Shown here piece after piece: positions 9,303 through 17,368 of a stretch of 17,540 bases of DNA (position 1 is its first letter; each line of letters begins with the position of its first letter). Position numbers and translations under genes: made by a program. The stretch is from Haplosporangium gracile (taxonomy: Eukaryota > Mortierellomycota > Mortierellomycetes > Mortierellales > Mortierellaceae), in the NCBI GenBank assembly GCA_015499985.1, contig JAAAUF010000870.1, forward strand, positions 1 to 17,540. The letters are read 5' to 3'. The notes beneath the pieces were generated by a model that was given only the letters and a program-made list of their open reading frames with translations, was not told where the DNA came from and made no database searches.

Positions 9303-11135
9303 ATGTCCCCAACGTTATCTTCGTCCCCGTCTTCCTCCTCCTCCTCAGAGACACCTTCTTCCACCGCAATCCTCATCACACCATACTCCAAACAACGCCG
9401 AGTAACAAGAGCGACAATCTTCCTCATCACCCTCACTCTCGCTTGCTGCCTTCTCTCCTCCACCTCCACCACCTGCTTCGCAGCCCCCGTAGCAAAGCCT
9501 CAATTCAAACACCTCCTCCGCCAACGATCTCTGGCCAACCAGGTCCACCATGTTCAAGTCGCCGACGAGAGCGTTCATAACACCGTCGTCCTCCTCAAAA
9601 AGTCGATCCAGAAACGCAAATCCCAAAGGCGTCAACAACCACCGCAGCAGCAGCAGGGCCACACGACCGCAAAGATAGCAGCAACGAAGGGGGAGAAAGA
9701 GAAGAGGACGAAGCGTTATGCGAAACGTGAAATCGTCGACTCTTCTTTCTTGTCTGCCTCTGTTCCTGAAGATCACACCGCCACCAACAACAACGACAAC
9801 GACGTCAGAGTAGAAGGTTTTGTCGACCTCGCCAGCACTGTCACCACCGAGGCCCACAGCAGTACGACACACGGCAACAACAACAGCAACGCCGCGATTG
9901 AACAATCCCACAAGAAGAACGGTCAAGTCCAAAGGAAGAAGAAACACGGTGATGGTCACCATCGCGCAAGGCTTCTCTCAGCCTACGAGTCGATCATCTT
10001 TTCCGAGAGCCAGATCCCCGTTTTTCTGACCCAAGCTCACCACCACCAACGCCCTCTTCGCCCTCAGCACCGTCGCCAGCTTAAGGGAGCCAAGAAGAGC
10101 AACAACAACGCCGAACGCCACCACCAGAATCCCATCAGAGCCGACTCTGTCCCCCCTGCCTTTTTTCCCTCTTCTGGAGATGATGTCGCTATGGCCCAAG
10201 CGGACACCCCTTCTTCTCCCTCTTCTTCTTTGAACTCTGGATTGGAGCAGCAGCAGCACACTACCACTACCATCGTCACACAAGACGGCGCCGATACTAC
10301 ATCCGCGTCTAATAATAACAACCTCCAGACTGACCACGTTGCAGACGAGATCATCACCGTGGTGGGCGTAACTGACGACCAGCCTTCTGAGAACGATGAT
10401 AAAAATAGTTCTTTCCTCGTTGCTTCTCCCGTCCTTCAAGGCCAGGAGGAAGATGCTTCTTTATCCATTGCCACTGAGGAAGGCGGTAGTGAGCCCTTTT
10501 CCTCATCCTCGTCCTTTTCGTCTGCAGGAAGAACTGAGGCTGTTGCACTTGGAGATGAATCTTCTCAGGGCGCAGATTCTCCCACAGTTATTAAAGAAAC
10601 CGCGGCTGTTGTTATTGCTGATGAAGATGAGAGCTCTAGCACTGCCGACGAGAATGAGGACGGGTGGGTGACTATCACCAATGCCGACCTTGTCAGCGAC
10701 AGCAGTAATACCATCGACTTCAATCCCTCCCTTTCCTCCTCGTCTTCTTCTGTCGAGTTCCCATCCCCCGACGAGTCCGATGACATCCCCTTTTCCGACA
10801 ACACCCCCATCCATCATCATCAGCGCGCTATTGACACAACTCTCTTTCATAACGGCTGCTCTTCTTCAATCATCACCTTCCTGGGTGGTGGGCTCGTCCT
10901 GGCCGTGACTGGACTCGCATATCGTTTCCATATCCGTAAACAGCAACGAAAGCAGCAAGCTCGTCGTCTGGGGTCCTCCTTGCCTCTTGATACCAAGGCT
11001 TCTCTTTCGACAAAGTCGGAAGGAAAGTCGTCGGGGCATAGATTGTCAGTAGATAGTCTCACTGGCTTGAAGCGAGAGGGAGATAGCGCAAGGACGACTG
11101 CCGTGCGTGATTATGTCGGCTTCAACATGCAGTAG
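9303..11135 (+). CDS. Orphan Ser/acidic-rich single-pass membrane protein
   Basis: An intronless 610-residue protein that I do not recognise. A Ser-rich start is followed by basic residues (KQRR) and a hydrophobic segment at about 38-52 ending TTCFAAP, which fits a signal peptide or signal anchor (cleavage near residue 61). Residues about 62-515 are low-complexity, rich in Ser, Thr, Asn, Gln, His, Asp and Glu; the first half is basic (RKKKHG, HHHQRPLRPQHRR) and the second half acidic. A single strong transmembrane segment lies at about 522-540 (ITFLGGGLVLAVTGLAY), followed at once by RFHIRKQQRKQQARR. By the positive-inside rule the 70-residue tail is cytosolic, so type I topology is expected. 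The layout resembles fungal cell-surface stress sensors (Wsc/Mid2-like), but no WSC cysteine domain is present, so this is only an analogy. Residues 455-458 (WVTI after EDG) resemble an Atg8-interacting motif. Confidence 0.8.
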   Translation: MSPTLSSSPSSSSSSETPSSTAILITPYSKQRRVTRATIFLITLTLACCLLSSTSTTCFAAPVAKPQFKHLLRQRSLANQVHHVQVADESVHNTVVLLKKSIQKRKSQRRQQPPQQQQGHTTAKIAATKGEKEKRTKRYAKREIVDSSFLSASVPEDHTATNNNDNDVRVEGFVDLASTVTTEAHSSTTHGNNNSNAAIEQSHKKNGQVQRKKKHGDGHHRARLLSAYESIIFSESQIPVFLTQAHHHQRPLRPQHRRQLKGAKKSNNNAERHHQNPIRADSVPPAFFPSSGDDVAMAQADTPSSPSSSLNSGLEQQQHTTTTIVTQDGADTTSASNNNNLQTDHVADEIITVVGVTDDQPSENDDKNSSFLVASPVLQGQEEDASLSIATEEGGSEPFSSSSSFSSAGRTEAVALGDESSQGADSPTVIKETAAVVIADEDESSSTADENEDGWVTITNADLVSDSSNTIDFNPSLSSSSSSVEFPSPDESDDIPFSDNTPIHHHQRAIDTTLFHNGCSSSIITFLGGGLVLAVTGLAYRFHIRKQQRKQQARRLGSSLPLDTKASLSTKSEGKSSGHRLSVDSLTGLKREGDSARTTAVRDYVGFNMQ

Positions 11136-11230
11136 ACACACACGCGGTAGTCCAGGCCCTTTTTACTTCTCAACTTTTTGTAGATACATACCCTTCTCTC
11201 ATTTCACCATACTTCCTTTCACACTTAAAT

Positions 11231-11256
11231 CACACACACACACACACACACACACA
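11231..11256. repeat. (CA)13 dinucleotide microsatellite
   Basis: Thirteen uninterrupted CA units lie in the 3' flank of the 610-aa protein gene, probably within its 3' untranslated region. Confidence 0.95.
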
Positions 11257-11282
11257 TAATCATTTCTCCTTCGCATTCCTCA

Positions 11283-11288
11283 AATAAA
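11283..11288 (+). terminator. Poly(A) signal AATAAA of the 610-aa protein gene
   Basis: AATAAA lies 148 nt after the stop codon, beyond the CA microsatellite, and is the first canonical signal in the 3' flank. Confidence 0.45.
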
Positions 11289-11453
11289 AAACGCGTTCCT
11301 AGCCTAATCCCGAAAATGCAGTTGATAAAAAAAAAAGGAATATTTTCATTCATCCTCCTCCAATTTCTTGACCCCCTTATTCTTTCCTTTTTCCTATTTC
11401 ATTTTTCATTTTCCAAGTCACCGTGTTCCATAGCCATCCCAATCACACACTTG

Positions 11454-11485
11454 CATACATACATACATACATACATACATACATA
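11454..11485. repeat. (CATA)8 tetranucleotide microsatellite
   Basis: Eight perfect CATA units lie in the gap between the convergent 610-aa protein and ATP synthase subunit h genes. Confidence 0.95.
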
Positions 11486-11633
11486 CACACCCAAACCATC
11501 CTGGCGTGAAAAATGTTTACTTTTGTCATTGATGAAAAGTAAGGAAAAAAAAAAGGATTGTTTATCGGTTTTTTGTTTGAAGGACAAATAATATGTCTAA
11601 TATGTATCCGTGAACTGATAGGTTATTTATAAT

Positions 11634-12957
11634 TTAGTGGTGGTGCTCCTCCTCCTCCTCAACCTCCTCCTCCTCATCATCAACAGCATCCTCGGTGACG
11701 GCATCGGCAATCTCGACGTTGGCAGCCTCCCAGGCAGAGAGATCGGCAGCAGCATCAACAGCGGGAGCCTAATCATATGTTCATAAAACAAGATAAGCGA
11801 AAGTTTCAGTATCCAGAGACGTCATTGAGCAACATGGGGTCCGACTGCACAACATGGCGAGGTGCAATTATCCTGTAGTCCAGTTGTTGATCCTGTAGGA
11901 CTTGTGTACTTACGGCGGGGGCAGCGGGAGTCTTGAACTCCTTGACCTGGGAAGAGGCATCAGCGCCCTTGGCCTAAATTATGACGAGTAAAATAAACCA
12001 ATTGATTCGCGTTGGTCAGTCAATTGTCTTTATCGATCAAGTGCCAATACTCCATTGTACACGCACTTTTGATTCCTAGTCTACGACAAAGCATGTAGAA
12101 GAACAATCACTGAGGACATACCTCAGGGGCAGGCTTGTAACCCTTGAGCTCCTTGATGTACAAATCCTTAAGGATATCTAATATTCATGAACAACAAGTA
12201 ACAAAGGTCAGATCGACATTCAAAAACGACACGCGGACTGATAAAAAAGAAAAGATAGGACGCTCAAAGACCAATCGAAAAACAAATGTCCATACCCTGC
12301 ATCAAAGGGGCAGAGGGGGCAGTGAAGCTGCGGGCAGCCATGTAGGAGGCGGGGCGAGCGACGGCAACGCGGGTCTACAACGAAATGTCCAAAAAAATAA
12401 ATTGCACCTGTTAGTGGTCAAATCCGGCGAGCAACTGAGCGAGAAAGTGTGTGTGGAGGGAAAAGGGTCTCGCCAATTGGCAAGAAAAAAAGTAGGTATC
12501 CAGATAGGTAATGATCGTTCCTGTATGTCCAATAATTGCCTTGGATTCCTGTACTGTAATATCGGCGGTCGAAGTGAAAGCCACTCTCAGGCACCGATCG
12601 ATCAACTTTCGTTTTTCTCGTCGGGTCACTAAAGAAAGTCGCTCCTTCGAAAACCTCGAAGTCGAAATCTCCCTTTCGCAATAAATCTCCAGTCCTGTCT
12701 TCTCACGGCTTTGGTTTTGGGATCTTCCTTGTAGCATCCCAGATCGTTCCGATTTTGCCCTCCTGTGCTACAGATCTGACTTGACTCAGTATGGTTGTAT
12801 TGACTGGCGTGAGAGTAGATCGTTGCCTCAGCGACCTGATGAGAGTGTGAGAAAAGAGAACGTCGATAGTGTGAAGAAAGGGCGTCGTTGCCAGTGAGCA
12901 AAGTGGCGAGTGTTATCGCTGTAGGCGCTTATTTACCAAGAGGCGAGCGGCGAACAT
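11634..12957 (-). CDS. ATP14: Mitochondrial F1Fo-ATP synthase subunit h (Atp14-like, 5 exons)
   Basis: A peripheral-stalk subunit of mitochondrial ATP synthase, imported into the matrix side. Exons, in coding order: 12937-12957, 12296-12374, 12122-12177, 11914-11973, 11634-11768. The introns (562, 118, 148, 145 bp) are all GT-AG and the phases close to 116 residues, close to the yeast Atp14 precursor (124). The N-terminus (MFAARLL then TRVAVARPASYMAARSF) is basic, Ser/Ala-rich and lacks acids, a typical presequence. The mature start DILKDLYIKELKGYKPAP matches the family core, which in yeast Atp14 has the pattern V-I-Q-D-L-Y-L-R-E-L-K. The C-terminus is acidic, as in Atp14, and ends EEEEEHHH. 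Exons 1-4 are very small (21-79 bp), so the gene would be missed by ORF search. The gene diverges from the 401-aa protein gene across 332 bp. Identification rests on the short conserved core plus architecture. Confidence 0.88.
12375..12936 (-). other. Unusually long first intron of the ATP14-like gene
   Basis: This 562-bp intron is about four times longer than any other intron of the same gene and follows only seven codons. It starts GTAAAT and ends TTGTAG. It contains a perfect palindrome GCCAATTGGC at 12472-12481, which places a CCAAT box on each strand. Short open frames inside it show no protein features. First introns of this kind often carry transcriptional enhancers; that role is inference. 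Confidence 0.7.
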
Positions 12958-13289
12958 GGTTGATTAAGGATGAGTTGATGATTGAAACAGGCTGTCCTCT
13001 GCCGTAAACACACCCAACTAAAGCAACTCAAGAGCAGTGATTGAGGCACCAAATCATAAATCTTGCGATTGACAGTTTCTATGACGTTCGTTATACGTAA
13101 ATGCAAGAGTTGGTGGCACCTTGAAGGGAAATAACTCTCTGAGAATTGGTTGGCGATAACGCCTTTTGCCATCGCCTTGGGCTGAAGAACCCTCTCTCAG
13201 GCACACGGAAACAAAACGGCTGCCCTGCTCATGCTCATCTTTTTTTTTTTTTTTTTTTTTCCTGCACCATCATCTCACATACAACACAG
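12958..13289. promoter_or_regulatory. Bidirectional promoter, ATP14-like gene / 401-aa protein
   Basis: This 332-bp region separates two diverging start codons. It contains ATTGG at 13145-13149 (CCAAT on the minus strand, about 190 bp upstream of the ATP synthase gene), fitting the known control of respiratory genes by the CCAAT-binding HAP complex. It also has a T21 run at 13240-13260 only 29 bp before the rightward ATG. No TATA box was evident. Confidence 0.55.
13240..13260. repeat. Homopolymer T21 in divergent promoter
   Basis: Twenty-one consecutive T bases lie directly before the leader of the 401-aa protein gene. The rightward frame stays open through it as poly-Phe, which is why an upstream ATG at 13146 is not taken as the start. 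Confidence 0.95.
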
Positions 13290-14495
13290 ATGACCACGAC
13301 CCACCTCAAAAACTTGCTCTCGGGAAGCACCTCTACTGACAAACCAGTAGCAGCAAGAGCGCCGACCCATCAGGCAACCCCGGCCGTCACAGACAAGAAC
13401 AACACGGCTCAGGAAGAGGATGATATAACAGTCGCGACTCAAGAGGGCAAAGCTTCGGACCACATGTTGACCACCGGCTCGCGGAAACGCTCGATACTTC
13501 TCAACATGATGCTCCCTCCCGAAGCCCCAGCTGTTGATGCGAAGTTGGCTCTCCCTCCTGTCATCCTGTTCCCTCCCGTTCTCGAACCCGAGGGGTCAAT
13601 TACTATTCAGGACCGGAGCATGGATGTCTCAGCAGCTGCATCCGAAACTCTTCATACATCTGCCTCCAATTCGACGTCTTGGTCATTACGGTCCTGGGCG
13701 TGGAGAGGAAAGGATGGAGCAGGAGGAGGACAGATCAGCAAGCGGTCAAAAGGTCATACCCAAGGAGAGGAGCACAAGGGCAAGCAAGGGCACGCCAAGC
13801 ACAGCGGAGGGGGAGCAAAGAAGGATGGCATTGTCAAGACGGTGAATGTTGTAGAGTCCAAGACCACGACCACTGTTTCCAAGACCACTCAAGTTCGGAC
13901 ATGGATCTCGAGGATAGGAGGCAGTCGGTCTGATGAGAGCAGTAGCAAGCAGGCCACCGTCGTCCCTTGTTCTTCTGTTGCTACAGGTTCCGGCAGCAAG
14001 ACGGCGCTGGAAACGACTACTATCCCTGGAGGAATGGTCCAACAACAGCAGCAGCAAGAACAGGAGCAGCAGCAATTGACAGCAAGTCAGAGCCAGTCAA
14101 CGTCCGAGGTCCAAGTCGACCAGCAAGGGAATGTGATGGCGGTCCAACAGAGACAGGAGATTATTCACCAGGAGATCCACCAGAAGACGCGGTCAGTTGC
14201 GCTTGTGAGTGTGAATGTGTCAGTGTCGGATGTGTTTGGGTTGGGTAAAGTGATGGAGGTGATTCTGGCGCTGTTTCATGCGCACGGTGCGTTCTTGCGG
14301 AGAAGCCCGTTCTGGCTGCAGTGTGTGCTAATGGCGTGGGAGGGAGTTGTTGTGCTGATGCTTGTCTGGGGAGTACTGCGTGTTGTAGGTCTCGCAGAGG
14401 TGATTGTCTGGGGTGCCGACGACCTGATCCGGGGGACCCTCTCGACTGTGCAGTTGGTCGGTCGTACTCTGCAATCCTACCTTACACCGTACTAG
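13290..14495 (+). CDS. Orphan Gln/Ser-rich protein with C-terminal membrane segment
   Basis: An intronless 401-residue protein that I do not recognise. Residues 1-300 are polar low-complexity sequence: a Thr/Ala-rich start, a Pro/Leu patch (LALPPVILFPPVLEP, 86-100), a Gly/Lys/His-rich basic stretch (about 140-180), two similar W-containing basic bits (SWSLRSWAWRGK, VRTWISRIGG), and a Gln/Glu-rich run at 251-263. Residues about 302-401 are different and look folded or membrane-bound: an amphipathic helix (LGKVMEVILALFHAHGAFLR), a hydrophobic segment at about 343-373 (VLMAWEGVVVLMLVWGVLRV continuing VGLAEVIVWG), then a moderately hydrophobic tail ending YLTPY. No signal peptide is present, so a C-terminally anchored or hairpin protein of the ER, mitochondria or lipid droplets is possible; this is inference. 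The start at 13290 avoids translating the T21 tract. It shares a promoter region with the ATP synthase subunit gene. Confidence 0.75.
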   Translation: MTTTHLKNLLSGSTSTDKPVAARAPTHQATPAVTDKNNTAQEEDDITVATQEGKASDHMLTTGSRKRSILLNMMLPPEAPAVDAKLALPPVILFPPVLEPEGSITIQDRSMDVSAAASETLHTSASNSTSWSLRSWAWRGKDGAGGGQISKRSKGHTQGEEHKGKQGHAKHSGGGAKKDGIVKTVNVVESKTTTTVSKTTQVRTWISRIGGSRSDESSSKQATVVPCSSVATGSGSKTALETTTIPGGMVQQQQQQEQEQQQLTASQSQSTSEVQVDQQGNVMAVQQRQEIIHQEIHQKTRSVALVSVNVSVSDVFGLGKVMEVILALFHAHGAFLRRSPFWLQCVLMAWEGVVVLMLVWGVLRVVGLAEVIVWGADDLIRGTLSTVQLVGRTLQSYLTPY

Positions 14496-15281
14496 TGCAC
14501 TTTCCAATGGTGCAGGATCGCCATTCACTTTTTAATTAACTGTTTCCTCTTTTGGAATGAAGAAAATGACCTCATTTCTGCTGTTTGTTGGAGGGACGAC
14601 TTGGTATTGAGACACAAAAGGGTGAAGTGCACTCCCGCTGCCGGTAGCTGGACCACCCAGGTTGCAATTCAATAAGTAGCTCTCAGAAGGTCAATGCCCC
14701 AGGCCAGGGGAGAGATTTATTCTGATAGAGGACAGGGTAACAAATAGCCACGAGGGATACGGCGAATGATGTTCCCGTCCAAGTAAAAATGATGATGCGC
14801 ATTTTTTCTAAACTTTCTTCTCCACTTCCACAAAAGTCGACGTCCTTACTTTCTCGTATATCTTTCCTTTTTCGCCCATTCACTTTTTTCTTTTCTTGGC
14901 TTTCATTTTCATTCCTTTCATTCCAACTCTCCTTTTTTTCATTTTCATTACACACACCTTGTTGACAAGTCACCTCTTTCACTCTCGCCACGTTCCTTCA
15001 CCCATCAAACAAAGCCTCCTTTTTCGCCTCCTATTCTTTTATTGACTGACCTGCCTTGCGCTGCCTTGTCTTTGTCCACACGGGAAATCACACCTGACTC
15101 CAGCCGGCCTCCCTTTTCTTTGTCTACTTCACAAACAAATAAGCAAGCAAGCTCTTTCTTTCTTGTCATTTTTTTGTGTCTCCAACCTCCCCAATTCGTC
15201 CAACCTCTCTCTCACTTTTCTGTTAACCCCTATCGCTTCTGCCACACCCCCCTTTATTCCCCTTCGTCTCCCTTTTTCCCA

Positions 15282-15325
<44 letters not shown>

Positions 15326-15347
15326 CCCACCACTATCCTCCGCACCA
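14496..15347. other. Intergenic: 3' flank of 401-aa gene and VTT gene promoter
   Basis: No gene is supported in these 852 bp. The right two-thirds (about 14860-15345) is pyrimidine-rich promoter/leader DNA ending in a (CCTG)11 repeat just before the VTT start codon. I found no clear TATA box and no RNA gene. Confidence 0.7.
15282..15325. repeat. (CCTG)11 tetranucleotide microsatellite in 5' leader
   Basis: Eleven perfect CCTG units end 22 nt upstream of the VTT-protein start codon, so they should be in the 5' untranslated region. The plus-strand frame through them stays open and codes a repeating Pro-Ala-Cys-Leu, but it lacks any feature of a real N-terminus. Confidence 0.95.
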
Positions 15348-17294
15348 ATGGCAAGAAGAAAGTCGTCCAAGAACTCAAAGGCTGCCAGAAACCAGGCTGT
15401 TGCTACAGATACCCCCGCCACTGTTACCACCATCTCTCCGGATGCAACACAGGATCAGCTTAAACCTGCACCAGCAGAAGTCTCATGGATAGACTCCCCA
15501 GAAGACCCACAAACACCCTCACATCAAGAACAACAGGAGCAGGAGCAAGAACAGGAAGCAGATGTTTTCCCTGTTCAGCGGGCACCCCCACGGCGATACG
15601 AGGACGACAACGACGACGAAGACCACCACCATCATCAATCAGAACGAGCTCGTTTGATCCGAACCTATTCAAACGATAGCGGCACCTACAGTGACGGTGG
15701 ACCACGCACAAGATCTAATGCGCCCCGTGAGGCTGGGGTGCCAGAGTCTGACCAACCTAAAACATGGTGGGAATGGGCGATGAGGAACGGCTTGCATCCC
15801 AGGACATGGAACAGGCAGACGTATATTAAGGCAGGCCTCCTGGTCACCCTATTGACACTCATTATCCTCTCGTTCACGGTATTCAGGATCCAGGATCATA
15901 TCAAGGACATTCTTCGGTATGTTAACATTTCTCCTTTGGAAGGGAGGATTTCTTGGCGTTAGATGGTAAAAATTTGATGACGCATAGGAAGAGAAGAGGG
16001 TGGTATGAGTGTGAAGGGCAGAGGACCAACTGCGCCCATGTGGACAGTACGCACTAGCCAGGAAAGACAGGAAACGAAACGTCAACAGAAAAATACCGAG
16101 GGCTGACTATTTTGCCGTTTGTTTCCTATTTGTCAACTTCAATAGATACATTGATGGGCATAAGAGAATCGGCGCTGTCCTCTTTATTGCCTCATACACC
16201 GTTGCATGTACACTCTTCTTGCCTGGATCGCTTTTTACCATTGGCGCAGGATTTTTGTTCAAGCCATTCCCTGTGGCGCTGTTGGTTGTCTTGCTGGGAG
16301 ACGTGTTTGCTGCTGTCGGGTCGTTCATCTTTGGTCGCTATGTGTTTTATGACTGGGTCAAGGGCATGATGTCCAAACATCCAAAGTTCAATGCGTTGGA
16401 TCAGGTCATTCAAGACGATGGTACGTTTTCTCAAACTATTGCATTTTGTGGCATGTTATTGTGGAAAAATGCTCTTTTGTTTTGATGGACGGGAATTAAT
16501 TGGCGTTCTCATATTTATCATATCTTGAAATAGGGTGGAAGATCGTGGTCATGTTGCGGTTGACTCCTATCCCCTTCAACTTGATCACGTACTTTTTCTC
16601 CATCACGTCGATCCGACTCTGGACCGTTGTCTGGGCAACATGCATTGGCGTTTTCCCGGGATCGTGCATCGGAATCTGGATTGGGTCGTTGTTGAAGGGT
16701 TTGTCTGGTATCGATAACCCCGAACTAGAGACCAAGAACATTGTCATCTTGGTGATGAACGGGATCTTTATTGCCTGCTGTATCTTGACGCTTTCGCTCT
16801 TTGGCAAGAGATCTCTCCGCAAGGCCATGAAGCGATTGGACCAACATCAAGCATTGACGAACCTTCAGGAGGTCGAGGTTGTGATTGAGGGTGTCGCGAC
16901 CGTGATCCGTGAGCTCGAGGACAATACAAGCATCCCACCTTCGCTTCGGAGTACTATGGTCGACCAGCTCGCTGCAGAGGAAGGAGACCAGGACTACTAT
17001 TACAGGACTGATCTGGAAGCTGCTCATCAGCGACTTTTAGGTGCGAATGAAGGAGAGGAAGGAGAGGGCAGCAGTGCTACGTCCTCTACTCTGGCCAACC
17101 CCAATCACCCTCACCACACAGCCAAGGATCACCATCATAACAACAAGGCACCTGCTGTTGCCGGTCCCGCTTTGGCGTCTTCGGGTTTTACGAGAGGCGA
17201 GAAGATGACGTTTGTTGTGATTGCGGTTGTTGCAGTTTTGAATGTCTGTGTCTGTGTGCCTCTCTACTATCACTTTGCCAACCAAGAAGAGTAA
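15348..17294 (+). CDS. VTT-domain (TVP38/TMEM64, SNARE-associated Golgi) membrane protein, 3 exons
   Basis: A polytopic membrane protein of the TVP38/TMEM64 VTT (DedA-like) family, which acts in Golgi/ER membranes; relatives TMEM41B and VMP1 scramble phospholipids. Exons 15348-15916, 16146-16420, 16534-17294 join across GT-AG introns of 229 and 113 bp, with phases 2 and 1 closing, giving 534 residues; yeast Tvp38 is 337. Residues 1-150 are a polar cytosolic extension with a Gln/Glu run (about 60-70) and an Asp/Glu/His run (about 84-97). The first membrane segment is at about 160-180. The VTT domain spans about 195-375 and shows LPGSLFTIGAGFLF (215-228), GDVFAAVGSFIFGRY (241-255), MLRLTPIPFNLITY (288-301) and GVFPGSCIG (320-328), the hallmark Gly/Pro re-entrant motifs. 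A further hydrophobic segment at about 506-525 precedes the end FANQEE and is unusual for Tvp38. An ATTAAA at 17345-17350 may be the poly(A) signal. The upstream open frame from 15042 is leader. Confidence 0.93.
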
Positions 17295-17368
17295 GGGACT
17301 GTCCTACTTCTTCTTGTTAGCTCTCTCTCTCTTTGTAACAGTATATTAAAAGTTCTACCAGCTTGTAA

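Larger units (their letters stand above)
11136..11633. other. Convergent intergenic region
   Basis: The 498-bp gap between two convergent genes holds their 3' flanks: a CA microsatellite, an AATAAA, pyrimidine-rich DNA and a CATA microsatellite. No gene is supported; the short frame around 11316-11591 translates the microsatellites and is discounted. Confidence 0.75.

Noticed and set aside
9345..9962. 205-aa minus-strand frame
   Set aside because: It is the Val/Gly-rich shadow of the Asn/Thr/Ser codon repeats of the 610-aa protein on the plus strand.
13146..13289. Upstream start for the 401-aa protein
   Set aside because: It requires translating the T21 tract as poly-Phe and overlaps the divergent promoter; the ATG at 13290 is a normal start.
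15282..15325. CRISPR-like tandem repeats
   Set aside because: This is a simple tetranucleotide microsatellite without spacers; no spaced direct repeats occur anywhere in the window.
15042..15347. 102-codon N-terminal extension of the VTT protein
   Set aside because: The open frame arises from C/T-rich leader and the CCTG repeat (Pro-Ala-Cys-Leu repeats); the ATG at 15348 has a good context (ACCAATGGC).
9303..17294. A biosynthetic or defence gene cluster
   Set aside because: The identified genes (ATP synthase subunit, VTT protein, orphan membrane proteins) share no pathway, and orientations alternate as in ordinary fungal chromosomes.
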